Of a stretch of DNA of 64,000 nt, positions 1-8,198 are shown one piece after another. The stretch covers positions 372,001 to 436,000 of the forward strand of contig NZ_JAHXBF010000001.1 in NCBI RefSeq assembly GCF_020103695.1, read 5' to 3'. Under the pieces are notes generated by a model that worked only from the letters and a program-made list of their open reading frames with translations, was not told the DNA's origin and ran no database searches. The position numbers were made by a program, and so were the translations under genes. Numbering within the stretch: position 1 is the stretch's first letter; each line of letters begins with the position of its first letter. Source of the stretch: Hyalangium versicolor. GTDB taxonomy: Bacteria; Myxococcota; Myxococcia; Myxococcales; Myxococcaceae.

Positions 1-26
1 AGTACCGCGCCCGTCTCAAGGGCTAG
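1..26 (+). CDS. 3' end of an upstream CDS, possibly RmlB (partial)
   Basis: Reading from base 3 gives YRARLKG and then TAG at 24-26, followed 19 bases later by rmlD. Only seven codons are visible, so the product cannot be recognised directly. dTDP-glucose 4,6-dehydratases often end in a similar short basic tail, and rmlB usually accompanies rmlD, rmlA and rmlC, so RmlB is the likeliest guess from context alone. Confidence 0.35.
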
Positions 27-45
27 TCCCCGCCGGAGCTCTCGC

Positions 46-957
46 ATGCGCTTCCTCGTCACGGGTTCCAACGGGCTGGTCGGCAGCCGCGTCTGCGCGC
101 AGCTGGAGCAGGCCGGACATGAAGTGGTGGGGCTCGGCCGGGGAGGCAAGCGCACTGACGGTGCCTACCGCTACCTGGCCGTCGATCTCACGCTCGAGGC
201 GGATGTCCTCACCGCCATCGAGTCCGCCTCGCCCGAGGTGATCATCCACCCTGCCTCGATGACCGAGGTGGATGCCTGCGAGAAGAACCCGGAAGCCGCC
301 TACGCCGCCAACGTCACCGCCGCCGCCGCCGTGGCCAAGGGCGCGCGCCGCGTGGGGGCTCATCTGGTTCACGTCTCCACGGACTACGTCTTCGATGGCG
401 ACCATGGGCCCTATGACGAGGAGGCCCTGCCCAACCCGCGCGGCGTCTACGCCATCACCAAGCACATGGGTGAGCAGGCCGCACGCGTCTTCGTCCCTGG
501 CTGCGCCATTGCTCGCACGGCGGTGGTGTTCGGCTGGCCTCCCGCCGGCCGCCCCAACTTCGGCGCGTGGCTGGTGGGCGCGCTCGAGAAGAAGCAGCCC
601 CTCAAGCTCTTCGAGGATCAGTTCGTCTCGCCCAGCTTCGCAGACAGCGTCGCGGCGATGCTCGTGGAGCTGGGTGTCCGCAAGCTGGGCGGCATCTGGA
701 ACACCTGCGGTGGCGAGGTGGTCGATCGCTACTCCTTTGGCAAGGCGCTGTGCGAGGTGTTCGGGTTCGATCCGGGCCCCATGAGCCCCTCGAAGCTGGC
801 GGATCTCAAGCTGGCCAGCCCTCGCCCCCTGCGCAGCGGGCTGAAGGTGGACAAGGTCCGCTCCCAGCTCTCCGCGAAGCCCCTGTCCCTGTCCGAGTCG
901 CTCGCTCGTTTCCATGCGGCGTGGAAGGCAGCAACCACGCCCTCTCGAGGTGGATGA
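46..957 (+). CDS. rmlD: dTDP-4-dehydrorhamnose reductase (RmlD)
   Basis: A 303-residue extended SDR protein. It should carry out the NADPH-dependent last step of dTDP-L-rhamnose synthesis, reducing dTDP-4-keto-L-rhamnose in the cytoplasm. The N-terminus has the Rossmann nucleotide-binding motif TGSNGLVG (residues 6-13). [10 protein letters not shown] is the RmlD signature around the active-site Thr, and [10 protein letters not shown] holds the catalytic YxxxK. The length matches the family. The ATG at 46 has the weak purine stretch GGAG just upstream. The stop overlaps the start of rmlA by one base, so the genes are probably translationally coupled. Rhamnose made here would feed O-antigen or exopolysaccharide. 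A related sugar-nucleotide reductase is possible, but the rmlA and rmlC neighbours favour RmlD. Confidence 0.9.
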   Translation: MRFLVTGSNGLVGSRVCAQLEQAGHEVVGLGRGGKRTDGAYRYLAVDLTLEADVLTAIESASPEVIIHPASMTEVDACEKNPEAAYAANVTAAAAVAKGARRVGAHLVHVSTDYVFDGDHGPYDEEALPNPRGVYAITKHMGEQAARVFVPGCAIARTAVVFGWPPAGRPNFGAWLVGALEKKQPLKLFEDQFVSPSFADSVAAMLVELGVRKLGGIWNTCGGEVVDRYSFGKALCEVFGFDPGPMSPSKLADLKLASPRPLRSGLKVDKVRSQLSAKPLSLSESLARFHAAWKAATTPSRGG

Positions 958-1838
958 TGAAAGGCATTGTTCTCGCCGGTGGTTCAGGCACGCGCCTGTA
1001 CCCGCTGACTCGCGTCGTCAGCAAGCAGCTGCTGCCCATCTACGACAAGCCGATGATCTACTACCCCGTCACCACGCTCATGCTGGCCGGGATCAAGGAG
1101 ATCCTCATCATCTCCACGCCCTCGGATCTGCCGCGCTTCCGAGAGCTGCTTGGCACGGGTGAGCAGTGGGGCGTCCGCTTCGAGTACGCCGAGCAGCCTC
1201 GCCCCGAGGGCCTCGCCCAGGCGTTCATCATCGGCCGGCAATTCGTGGGCCAGGACACCTCCTGCCTCATCCTCGGCGACAACATCTTCTACGGTCACGG
1301 CCTGAGCGAACTGGTGCAGCGCGCCGCGAAGCATCCCAAGGGCGCCACCGTGTTCGGCTACTACGTGAAGGATCCCGAGCGCTACGGCGTGGTGGAGATG
1401 GACGCCAACAACCGCGCGCTCTCCATCGAGGAGAAGCCGGCCAAGCCCAAGTCCAACTACGCCGTCACCGGCCTCTACTTCTACGACAACCAGGTGCTGG
1501 ACATCGCCGCCAACCTCAAGCCCTCCAAGCGCGGCGAGCTCGAGATCACCGACGTCAATGCCGAGTACCTGCGCCGCGGGCAGCTCCAGGTCGAGCTCAT
1601 GGGCCGTGGCTACGCGTGGCTCGACACCGGCACCCACGAGTCGCTCATGCAGGCCTCGAACTTCATCGAGATCATCGAGCAGCGCCAGGGCCTCAAGGTC
1701 GCCTGCCCCGAGGAGATCGCCTACCGCATGGGCTACATCAACGCGGCCCAGGTCGCGACGCTCGCCGAGCCCATGCGCAAGAACGAGTACGGCCAGTACC
1801 TGCTCGCGCTCATCAACTCCAAGGGAGCCGTGTCGTGA
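957..1838 (+). CDS. rmlA: Glucose-1-phosphate thymidylyltransferase (RmlA)
   Basis: A 293-residue nucleotidyltransferase that makes dTDP-glucose from glucose-1-phosphate and dTTP, the first step of the dTDP-rhamnose pathway. The start [18 protein letters not shown] is the textbook N-terminal motif, with the GGSGTRL pyrophosphorylase loop, and [15 protein letters not shown] follows. LGDNIFYG contains the metal and sugar-phosphate binding Asp, and EEKP and the C-terminal WLDTGTHES region are also typical. The frame is open far upstream, but homology begins at the paired ATG codons at 954 and 957; 957 is chosen because family members begin MKG. It overlaps the rmlD stop by one base and the rmlC start by four. 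Confidence 0.95.
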   Translation: MKGIVLAGGSGTRLYPLTRVVSKQLLPIYDKPMIYYPVTTLMLAGIKEILIISTPSDLPRFRELLGTGEQWGVRFEYAEQPRPEGLAQAFIIGRQFVGQDTSCLILGDNIFYGHGLSELVQRAAKHPKGATVFGYYVKDPERYGVVEMDANNRALSIEEKPAKPKSNYAVTGLYFYDNQVLDIAANLKPSKRGELEITDVNAEYLRRGQLQVELMGRGYAWLDTGTHESLMQASNFIEIIEQRQGLKVACPEEIAYRMGYINAAQVATLAEPMRKNEYGQYLLALINSKGAVS

Positions 1839-2389
1839 AGGTCATCCCCACGGAGATCCCCGGCGTCCTCATCATCGAGCCGAAGGTGTTTGGGGACGAG
1901 CGCGGCTTCTTCCTGGAGACGTTCAACTCCAAGCGCTACGCGGACGCCGGCATCCCCGGGCCCTTCGTTCAGGACAACTACTCGCGCTCCGTGAAGGGCA
2001 CGCTGCGCGGGCTCCACTTCCAGGAGCCCCAGCCCCAGGGCAAGCTCGTCCAGGTGGTGGCTGGCGCCGTGTACGACGTGGCCGTGGACATCCGGAAGGG
2101 CTCGCCCACCTTCGGCAAGTTCGTCGGCGTGGAGCTGTCCGCGGAGAACAAGCGCCAGTTCTGGGTGCCGCCCGGATTCGCGCACGGCTTCTGCGTCCTC
2201 TCCGAGTCCGCTGACTTCCAGTACAAGTGCACCGCGCTCTACGCGCCCGAGCACGAGCGCTCCATCATCTGGAACGATCCCGATCTGGCCATCCCCTGGC
2301 CGATCTCCGAAACGCCGAAGCTGTCCGCCAAGGACGCTGCCGCCCCGCGTCTGAAGGACGCGCCGGTGCTGACCGCCTACGCGGGCTGA
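1835..2389 (+). CDS. rmlC: dTDP-4-dehydrorhamnose 3,5-epimerase (RmlC)
   Basis: A 184-residue cupin epimerase that converts dTDP-4-keto-6-deoxyglucose to dTDP-4-keto-L-rhamnose. Visible family motifs are [28 protein letters not shown] (with the catalytic His), [14 protein letters not shown] and [10 protein letters not shown]. The GTG start at 1835 overlaps the rmlA stop in a GTGA arrangement, and homology to the family begins exactly there. It is the last gene of the rml cluster and is followed by a hairpin at 2419-2440. A long antisense reading of this region is a codon-bias artefact. Confidence 0.93.
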   Translation: MKVIPTEIPGVLIIEPKVFGDERGFFLETFNSKRYADAGIPGPFVQDNYSRSVKGTLRGLHFQEPQPQGKLVQVVAGAVYDVAVDIRKGSPTFGKFVGVELSAENKRQFWVPPGFAHGFCVLSESADFQYKCTALYAPEHERSIIWNDPDLAIPWPISETPKLSAKDAAAPRLKDAPVLTAYAG

Positions 2390-2418
2390 GCCTTTCGCCT
2401 CTCCGCCTGCCTGCTGTG

Positions 2419-2440
2419 GGAGCGTTCCTTCGAGCGCTCC
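2419..2440 (+). terminator. Hairpin after the rml operon
   Basis: A nine-pair stem (GGAGCG/CGCTCC, a G-T wobble, then TC/GA) closes a CTTC tetraloop 30 bases after the rmlC stop. No T-run follows, so it may be a processing or stability hairpin rather than a classical intrinsic terminator. Confidence 0.4.
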
Positions 2441-2508
2441 AGCCAGGGCAGCCGTCAGCCCGGGAGTGAGTGCGCATCCTCCCTGCGGGACACTGTCGAG
2501 GAGGCGAA

Positions 2509-3567
2509 ATGGTTCTCCCGGGCAAGGGGATGGGTTGGAAAGAGTTCTTCAAGAACCTGAAGAACGAGTACTCGCGCGATAAGATCAGTGACGTGGCCGG
2601 CGCGCTGACCTTCTTCGGCGTGCTGGCGATCTTCCCGTTCCTGCTCTTTCTCGTGTCGTTGGCCAGCGTGATCATCGATCCCGCACAGGCCCAGGTGCTC
2701 ATCCATCAGCTGGCCCAGGTCGCGCCTCGCGAGGTGGTGTCCATCCTCGGAGAGCGGCTCCAGGCTCTGGCCGCCAGCAAAAACGTGGGGCTGCTGACGG
2801 TGGGCGGTCTGGGTGCCATCTGGGCCGCGTCGGGCGGCATGGTGGCCCTCATGACGGCGCTCAACACCGTTTATGGCGTGGAGGACAAGCGGCCGTTCTG
2901 GAAGGTGCGAGGCATCGCCATCCTGGTGACGCTGTTCACCGCGGTCTTCTCCATCCTCGCGGCAGCGGTGGCCGTGGCCACTCCACCTCTGGCTCAGAAG
3001 ATCGGTGGACCGTTCCCCACGCTGGTGACCTGGCTGCGCCTGCCCGTGGCCGGCCTGCTGATGATGTTCCTGTGGGCGGTGCTCTACTACGCGCTGCCGG
3101 ACGTGAAGCAGCGGTTCAAGTTCATCACCCCCGGCTCCGCCGTGGGTGTGGTCGTCTGGTTGATCGCCTCGTGGGGCTTCTCGGTCTACGTGACCAACTT
3201 CGGCAGCTATGACGCGAACTACGGCGCCATCGGCGGTGTGATCGTCCTGCTGATGTGGATGTGGATCTCGGCGCAGGTCATCCTGGTGGGCGCGGAGATC
3301 AACGCGATCATCGAGCACCGTTCTCCCGAGGGGAAGTCTCCCGGCCAGAGGGTGCCAGGGGAGGGCGGTGTTCCGGTGGCGGCCACCAAGACCGAGGTGG
3401 AGAGCGCCGGTGTCCGGCTGCCCGGTGCCACGGACTTCCGTCCTCCGCCTCCCGCGCCTTCCGAGCCTCCACCGCTGCGGAGCACTCCGCTCGCGGCCGC
3501 CGCGAAGTGGGCCGCGGGTTTCGGCCTCGGGATCTTCCTGCTGCGGCGCGGCACACGCTCGAGTTGA
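2509..3567 (+). CDS. YihY/virulence factor BrkB family inner-membrane protein
   Basis: A 352-residue polytopic membrane protein of the YihY/BrkB family. Members have about six membrane segments, and their molecular role is not settled. The sequence shows the family start (FFKNLKNEYSRDKISDVAGALTFF split over residues 10-35), hydrophobic segments spread over roughly residues 25-265, and the conserved YGAIGGVIVLLMWMWISAQ stretch near residue 250. The last 85 residues are a proline-rich cytoplasmic tail followed by a short hydrophobic, Arg-rich end, longer than in many homologues. The ATG at 2509 is chosen because GAGGAGG lies directly upstream and homology begins there; an earlier in-frame GTG at 2470 lacks such a site. 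It is probably a single-gene unit, followed by a hairpin. Confidence 0.85.
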   Translation: MVLPGKGMGWKEFFKNLKNEYSRDKISDVAGALTFFGVLAIFPFLLFLVSLASVIIDPAQAQVLIHQLAQVAPREVVSILGERLQALAASKNVGLLTVGGLGAIWAASGGMVALMTALNTVYGVEDKRPFWKVRGIAILVTLFTAVFSILAAAVAVATPPLAQKIGGPFPTLVTWLRLPVAGLLMMFLWAVLYYALPDVKQRFKFITPGSAVGVVVWLIASWGFSVYVTNFGSYDANYGAIGGVIVLLMWMWISAQVILVGAEINAIIEHRSPEGKSPGQRVPGEGGVPVAATKTEVESAGVRLPGATDFRPPPPAPSEPPPLRSTPLAAAAKWAAGFGLGIFLLRRGTRSS

Positions 3568-3570
3568 CCT

Positions 3571-3588
3571 GCAAACCCGGCGGTTTGC
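3571..3588 (+). terminator. Hairpin after the BrkB gene
   Basis: A perfect seven-pair stem GCAAACC/GGTTTGC with loop CGGC lies three bases after the stop codon. There is no T-run behind it. It sits between two genes read in the same direction. Confidence 0.4.
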
Positions 3589-3623
3589 GGCCTGAAAGAA
3601 GGGGCTGGTAGCGTTCAGTCTCC

Positions 3624-4979
3624 ATGGCCAGGATCACTCCGCAGGGACCGAACTCGCAGGTCAAGGCTCCGACTTCGAAGGAAGAGCCGACAAGCAACAC
3701 GGTGGCTGCGCGCACTCCCGCTGCGAGCGCCGCGGCCGCGAACCTGGCCTCCGCTGTCAGCAGCTTCGAGGCATCCACGCCCTCGCCCGTGGATGCACAG
3801 CTCTCTCAACTGCGCGGGTGGATGCGCGGCCACACCGATCGTGGCGAGGAGAAGCAGATCCTGGATTTGCTCCACTCCGCTTCACCCGGAGAGTTCAATC
3901 AGGTGCTCTCCCGAATGTCCCGAGACGAGCTTCACGGGCTCATGGGAGACATGGACAACCACCTGTTTGGTCCCCAGAACCACGACGCGCTCCTCGCGCT
4001 GTTCTCGAAGGACCGCCTGGGAGACCTGAGCATCGATAACCGCGCCCGCGTCATCGACGCCTTGCAGTACCACCGGACCGGTTCGAAGGCCGAAGAGGCC
4101 GTGCGCGACATCTTCCTCGGCACCCAGGGTTCCGCGCTCACCGCGCTCAAGAACGCCGTGGACGGGGGCGGCGACTATCACGATCTTCAGCAGCTGGTGT
4201 TCCACGACATCGACAACGCGGGCATTCGCTCGCAGCTGCTCGATCACTTCCGCCAGCAGGCCCAGGCCACAGGGCAGGTGAAGGTGCTGAGCGACATCGA
4301 CGACACCTTCTACGCGAACCTCAAGGACGACCGGTATCCAGGCAAGACCGTGTACCCGGGGGTGAAGGCGTTCTATTCCGAGCTGGATAAGGGAGCTGGC
4401 GCTTCACCGGACCGCGAGGGCGATCTCACCTTTCTCTCCGCTCGGCCCTACGATCGAGCCGGACTGGCGGAGGGCCTCACCCGCGCCATGCTGGACGAGA
4501 ACGGCCTGAAGAACGCCACCGTGCTCTCGGGCGACTTCCTGCACCTCATCGGCAACTCGAACATCGCCGAGAAGAAGTTCGACAACTGGCAGCAGTACCG
4601 CCAGCTCTTCCCCGAGTACAAGAGCGTCTTCATCGGAGACAGCGGCCAGGGCGACGCGATCTTTGGAGCCAAGGCGGTGGGTACGGCGCCTTCGGACATG
4701 AAGGCCGTCTTCATCCACAACGTCACGAACATGAGCGCCGACGAGCGCAAGGCCATGGCCCAGAAGGGCGTCTTCGTCTTCGACACCTACGTGGGCGCGG
4801 CCACCGAGGCCTTTCGGCGGGGGCTCATCACCCGCGAGGGCCTGGAGCGCGTGGCGGCCTCGGCGTCTCGTGAGTTCGACGCGGTGCCCTTCACCTCGTT
4901 CGAGCTGCATGCGGCACGCAAGGCCGAGCTGGATCGCGATCTGTCCGAGATGCGTGCCGTGTTGGGCAGCCCTGACTGA
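3624..4979 (+). CDS. App1-type phosphatidate phosphatase domain protein (HAD fold)
   Basis: A 451-residue protein. Residues 1-55 are a Ser/Thr/Ala/Pro-rich low-complexity leader, and residues 60-200 are mostly helical with no recognised domain. From about residue 210 comes a domain like yeast App1 phosphatidate phosphatase (DUF2183): VLSDIDDTFYAN contains the DxDxT nucleophile motif of HAD enzymes, then YPGVKAFY, FLSARP (motif II Ser) and FIGDSGQGDA (motif III/IV acidic residues). The likely reaction is dephosphorylation of phosphatidic acid or a related phospho-substrate, though bacterial members are little studied. No signal peptide is evident. The gene stands alone. The disordered leader resembles that of exported myxobacterial proteins, but that is inference. 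Confidence 0.75.
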   Translation: MARITPQGPNSQVKAPTSKEEPTSNTVAARTPAASAAAANLASAVSSFEASTPSPVDAQLSQLRGWMRGHTDRGEEKQILDLLHSASPGEFNQVLSRMSRDELHGLMGDMDNHLFGPQNHDALLALFSKDRLGDLSIDNRARVIDALQYHRTGSKAEEAVRDIFLGTQGSALTALKNAVDGGGDYHDLQQLVFHDIDNAGIRSQLLDHFRQQAQATGQVKVLSDIDDTFYANLKDDRYPGKTVYPGVKAFYSELDKGAGASPDREGDLTFLSARPYDRAGLAEGLTRAMLDENGLKNATVLSGDFLHLIGNSNIAEKKFDNWQQYRQLFPEYKSVFIGDSGQGDAIFGAKAVGTAPSDMKAVFIHNVTNMSADERKAMAQKGVFVFDTYVGAATEAFRRGLITREGLERVAASASREFDAVPFTSFELHAARKAELDRDLSEMRAVLGSPD

Positions 4980-4987
4980 GGACAGCC

Positions 4988-6829
4988 ATGCCGCGCTCGC
5001 TTCTCCTTGCCTGGATTGTGCTCGTCGCTGTCGTGCTCTCGGCCTGCGCTGGCTCACCTTCCTCCGGTCAGCCGGACGCAGCGACTCCTCCCGAGAGCCC
5101 GGACGCAGGGCCTCCTCCCGATGGAGGACCTCAGGGCCCCCCTCCGGATGGCGGCATGCCCTGGACGATCCGCCAGAGTCCTCGGGAGTGTCTCCAGTCT
5201 GTTGGAGGAGTTGCCTTCGGGCATGACACCTTCGTGAGTGTGGGAAGCGAAGGCGAGGTTTGTCTCTCCCATGATGGGAGCATCTGGGAGCGCAAAGCCC
5301 AGCTCAACGCCCGCCTGCGAGACGTCACCTTCGGCCAGGGGATCTTCGTGGCGGTCGGGGCTGGAGGCGTGAACAACTCCTCGGGTCCCCAGCTTTTCTC
5401 CTCGCCCGATGGAGTGATCTGGACATCCTGGGCTCCCATGCCCATCGGGGACGGGTTGGAGGATGTGAGCTTCAATGGCTCCATCTTCGTCGCCGTGGGA
5501 GGAGACAGTGCGCTTCACCAGGGCTCCATCCTCTCGTCCCCCGACGGAGTGACCTGGACGGCGCGGGTGATTCGCCAGAGCCGCTATCTCACTTCCGTCA
5601 TCTACGCCGCGGGCCAGTTCATTGCAGGGAGCCTCACCTCGCCCGATGGCATCACCTGGACACTGCATGGAGACGTCTCGGACTTCCCCGTGCGAGTGGC
5701 CTTCGGAGCCAACACCTATGTCGGCGTGAACTCGGGCTTCATCGAGACCTCCTCGGATGGGCTCCACTGGACGTCCCTCCCCGATGTCCACGTGTACCTG
5801 TACGACGTGCTCTTCGACGGCACGCAGTTCATCGCAGTGGGAGAGAAGGGCACGTTGCTCACCTCTCCGGACGGCGTGTCCTGGGCTCCGGCCTCCGTGC
5901 CCTCGCTCGAGGACCTGACCGCCATCAACATGGTGGGCAGTCTGCGCATCGCTGGCGGGGCCAGCCATTTCCTCTCCTCGGATGGAGTGAGCTGGAGGGA
6001 GGCAGAGCCCACGACGCGAGCCCTGAACGGTGTCGCGAGGGGGAACTCGCTCTTCGTGGCGGTCGGCGCCAACGGGACCATCCAGACATCTCCCGATGGA
6101 GTGACGTGGACGAAGCGGAACTCCGGAACGGCTGAAGACCTGAACCAGGTCCGGTTCCTCGAGGGCCGCTTCATGGCGGTGGGCCAGGCGGGCGGTGTGC
6201 TCCTCTCCGCGGATGGCGAGCAGTGGGAGCTGCGGAGCAGTGGAAGGGATATCCGCCTGTCCGATGTGGCCTCGAATGGAGAGCTGTTCGCGGTGAGTGG
6301 CGAGCAGGGTGGGGCCACCTCTCCCGATGGGCTGACGTGGACTCCGGTCTCCTACGAGATCCCCTGGGGACCCCAAGGGCTCGCCGTGGGAGCCTCTCGT
6401 TGGGTGGGGATCCACCCTCACGGATTTCCCTTGGGGCCGGGAGGGTTGATCTACGTCGCCAGCACCTTTGGGGACTGGCAGTTGCTGTCGGGGGTGCGCA
6501 CTCCCGTTTCTCTCCAGGATGTCATCTACGCACACGGGCAGTTCGTCGCCGTGGCCAGGAAGAGCATCTACACGTCGCTCGATGGAGTGGCGTGGGCCCT
6601 TCACTCCACCCCGGATGTGCAGTGGCTCTCCGTGATCAGCGATGACTCCGGCTTCTTCCTCTTGGGCCGGGACGCTCAGTCATCGCTTCCGGTGATTGCC
6701 ACTTCGACCGATGGGGCGAGCTGGTCCCTCGAGGATCCCCACCTCACGGTCTCTCCCTCCCGGATCATGTCGGATGGGACTCGCGTCGTCGCCGTAGGGA
6801 AGGGGGGCGTGATCGTCACACGCCCCTGA
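4988..6829 (+). CDS. Secreted lipoprotein with about a dozen BNR/WD-like propeller repeats
   Basis: A 613-residue lipoprotein. A hydrophobic signal of about 19 residues ends in the lipobox LSAC, followed by a Pro/Gly/Asp-rich linker (residues 20-60). The rest is a run of about 40-residue repeats, each carrying SPDGVTWT or close variants (SSPDGVIWT, SPDGITWT, SADGEQWE) after a hydrophobic strand such as FVAVG. This pattern is typical of BNR/Ycf48-like beta-propellers. Myxobacterial proteins of this kind are anchored in the outer membrane and have no assigned enzyme activity. It starts nine bases after the App1 stop, so the two may be cotranscribed. Function is unknown; binding or a structural surface role is the plausible guess. 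Confidence 0.8.
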   Translation: MPRSLLLAWIVLVAVVLSACAGSPSSGQPDAATPPESPDAGPPPDGGPQGPPPDGGMPWTIRQSPRECLQSVGGVAFGHDTFVSVGSEGEVCLSHDGSIWERKAQLNARLRDVTFGQGIFVAVGAGGVNNSSGPQLFSSPDGVIWTSWAPMPIGDGLEDVSFNGSIFVAVGGDSALHQGSILSSPDGVTWTARVIRQSRYLTSVIYAAGQFIAGSLTSPDGITWTLHGDVSDFPVRVAFGANTYVGVNSGFIETSSDGLHWTSLPDVHVYLYDVLFDGTQFIAVGEKGTLLTSPDGVSWAPASVPSLEDLTAINMVGSLRIAGGASHFLSSDGVSWREAEPTTRALNGVARGNSLFVAVGANGTIQTSPDGVTWTKRNSGTAEDLNQVRFLEGRFMAVGQAGGVLLSADGEQWELRSSGRDIRLSDVASNGELFAVSGEQGGATSPDGLTWTPVSYEIPWGPQGLAVGASRWVGIHPHGFPLGPGGLIYVASTFGDWQLLSGVRTPVSLQDVIYAHGQFVAVARKSIYTSLDGVAWALHSTPDVQWLSVISDDSGFFLLGRDAQSSLPVIATSTDGASWSLEDPHLTVSPSRIMSDGTRVVAVGKGGVIVTRP

Positions 6830-6843
6830 GCCGCAGGCAGGTG

Positions 6844-7233
6844 TCAGCCGGAGACTTCCACCTGGAACTTGGAGGAGCCGATCTCCGCTCCATCCGGGCC
6901 CAGCACCTTCACCGTCCAGGTACCGGAGTCACCCGCGCGGATCGTCTTGTATGCGTGGGTGCGGTAGGGCGTCCGCGGTACCTTCAGCTCCACCCGCGAT
7001 GCCTCCTTGCCGTCCTTCTCGAAGACGACCGTGACCTTGTCGTTCTCGATGCCGGTGATCTTGGTGCCCGCGTAGAGCTTCGTCTCGGGAGCAACCTTGA
7101 AGGTGTCCGAGGCTCCGGTCACCTCATACTTCTCGATGGCGGTACCCACCTTCACATCGGCCGAGCCAGCGGCGAGCGCAGCGGTGCTGAGCAGCAGGGC
7201 GGGCAGCAGGAACTTCCAAGCAGTGCGAGACAT
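6844..7233 (-). CDS. Secreted DUF2914-like protein
   Basis: A 129-residue protein with a clear Sec signal peptide (MSRTAWKFLLPALLLSTAALA, split at the lysine; cleavage after ALA). The mature part has a beta-rich pattern ending PYRTHAYKTIRAGDSG, TWTVKVLGPDGAEIGSSKF, which resembles DUF2914 domains common in myxobacteria. The start at 7233 is preceded by AAGGAGG on this strand and is preferred to an upstream in-frame codon at 7269. It converges on the propeller lipoprotein. It is probably a periplasmic or surface protein of unknown role. Confidence 0.7.
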   Translation of the reverse strand: MSRTAWKFLLPALLLSTAALAAGSADVKVGTAIEKYEVTGASDTFKVAPETKLYAGTKITGIENDKVTVVFEKDGKEASRVELKVPRTPYRTHAYKTIRAGDSGTWTVKVLGPDGAEIGSSKFQVEVSG

Positions 7234-7317
7234 GGTGCCTCCTTGGGTGAGGAGCAGGCACGCTAGCACTGTCCGCCGATGGGCCGCAGCCAGCCCACCG
7301 GCCTCTTGTCTCGCGTC

Positions 7318-8160
7318 TCAGGAGACTGCAGTCGGCGCGGCCTTCACAGCCCAGAAAGCACCGCAAGGGTTGGCCCAGTAGGGCGGCTCCAGCAGCATGT
7401 GCGAGTGCAGATCCGTGGGGCGCTTCGCCAGCCACTCGTCGAGCGCCTTGCGGACTCCGCCTTCCTTCTGCGGATCGTAGTTGGCCGCCACACTCCCCGC
7501 GTCGTGGAAGAGCATGTAGCCGCCGGGACGCACCTTCGGCCAGTAGATGTCGATCTCGATCAGGGTCTGGCTGTAGTTGTGGCTGGAGTCGATGAAGATG
7601 ACGTCGTACGTCTCGTCGCGCAGGCGATCGATGATCTTCTGGTCCGTCGAGAAGCCATCGTGGAAGCGGACGATGTCGCCGAACCCGGCGGCGTTGACGT
7701 AGCGAGCGGCGCGCGCCTGCTTCGGAGCATCACAGTCCACCGTGTCGAGCCGGACGGAGGACCCGGTGACGTTGCTCACGCGCTGCAGGGCTCCAGCGAC
7801 GAACACCGTCGAGAAGCCCACCAGCGTGCCCAGCTGGAGCACCCGCGTCTTGGCATTGCCGGAGATGAGCGCGTCGATGAGGCTGAGGATGCTGGGGTCC
7901 GCATTGCCGGAGAAGCCCTCGTCGCGGCTCATGTCGTCCAGCGCGGCTTTGGCCCGCTCCGACAGCCCCATGAACGCACTCAGGTGCGACACCGTCACCC
8001 GGTAGAAGGGGTTGGGCGCACGGTTGGGGTCGTTGACCGAGGGAGTGAACGAGGCCGGCGCCTGGGAAGCGGACGCCGCATTCGCCGCATTTGCCACGTT
8101 CTCGAGGAGCGTTGGCAGGCGGCGCAGGTCATTCAACAGCTTGAAGGTCTTTCTCAGCAT
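7318..8160 (-). CDS. Class I SAM-dependent methyltransferase (Methyltransf_24 type)
   Basis: A 280-residue protein. After about 60 residues of Ala/Asn-rich leader comes a Rossmann-like methyltransferase domain: VLQLGTLVGFSTVFVAGAL is motif I in degenerate form, RLDTVDCD holds the acidic residue that binds the SAM ribose, and YDVIFIDSSHNYSQTLIEID with PGGYMLFHDAG are typical of the Methyltransf_24/CmcI-like group, which often acts on sugars or small molecules. The ATG at 8160 is chosen where homology begins; the longer frame upstream overlaps the ABC-F gene. Substrate unknown. It follows the ABC-F gene by 38 bases on the same strand. Confidence 0.75.
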   Translation of the reverse strand: MLRKTFKLLNDLRRLPTLLENVANAANAASASQAPASFTPSVNDPNRAPNPFYRVTVSHLSAFMGLSERAKAALDDMSRDEGFSGNADPSILSLIDALISGNAKTRVLQLGTLVGFSTVFVAGALQRVSNVTGSSVRLDTVDCDAPKQARAARYVNAAGFGDIVRFHDGFSTDQKIIDRLRDETYDVIFIDSSHNYSQTLIEIDIYWPKVRPGGYMLFHDAGSVAANYDPQKEGGVRKALDEWLAKRPTDLHSHMLLEPPYWANPCGAFWAVKAAPTAVS

Positions 8161-8198
8161 GGCGGGGCGGATCCTAGCACGGGGGCCAGAGCGCTCGC

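Noticed and set aside
5054..6604. 516-codon minus-strand frame through the propeller lipoprotein
   Set aside because: Antisense of the BNR-like repeats; no homology and no ribosome site.
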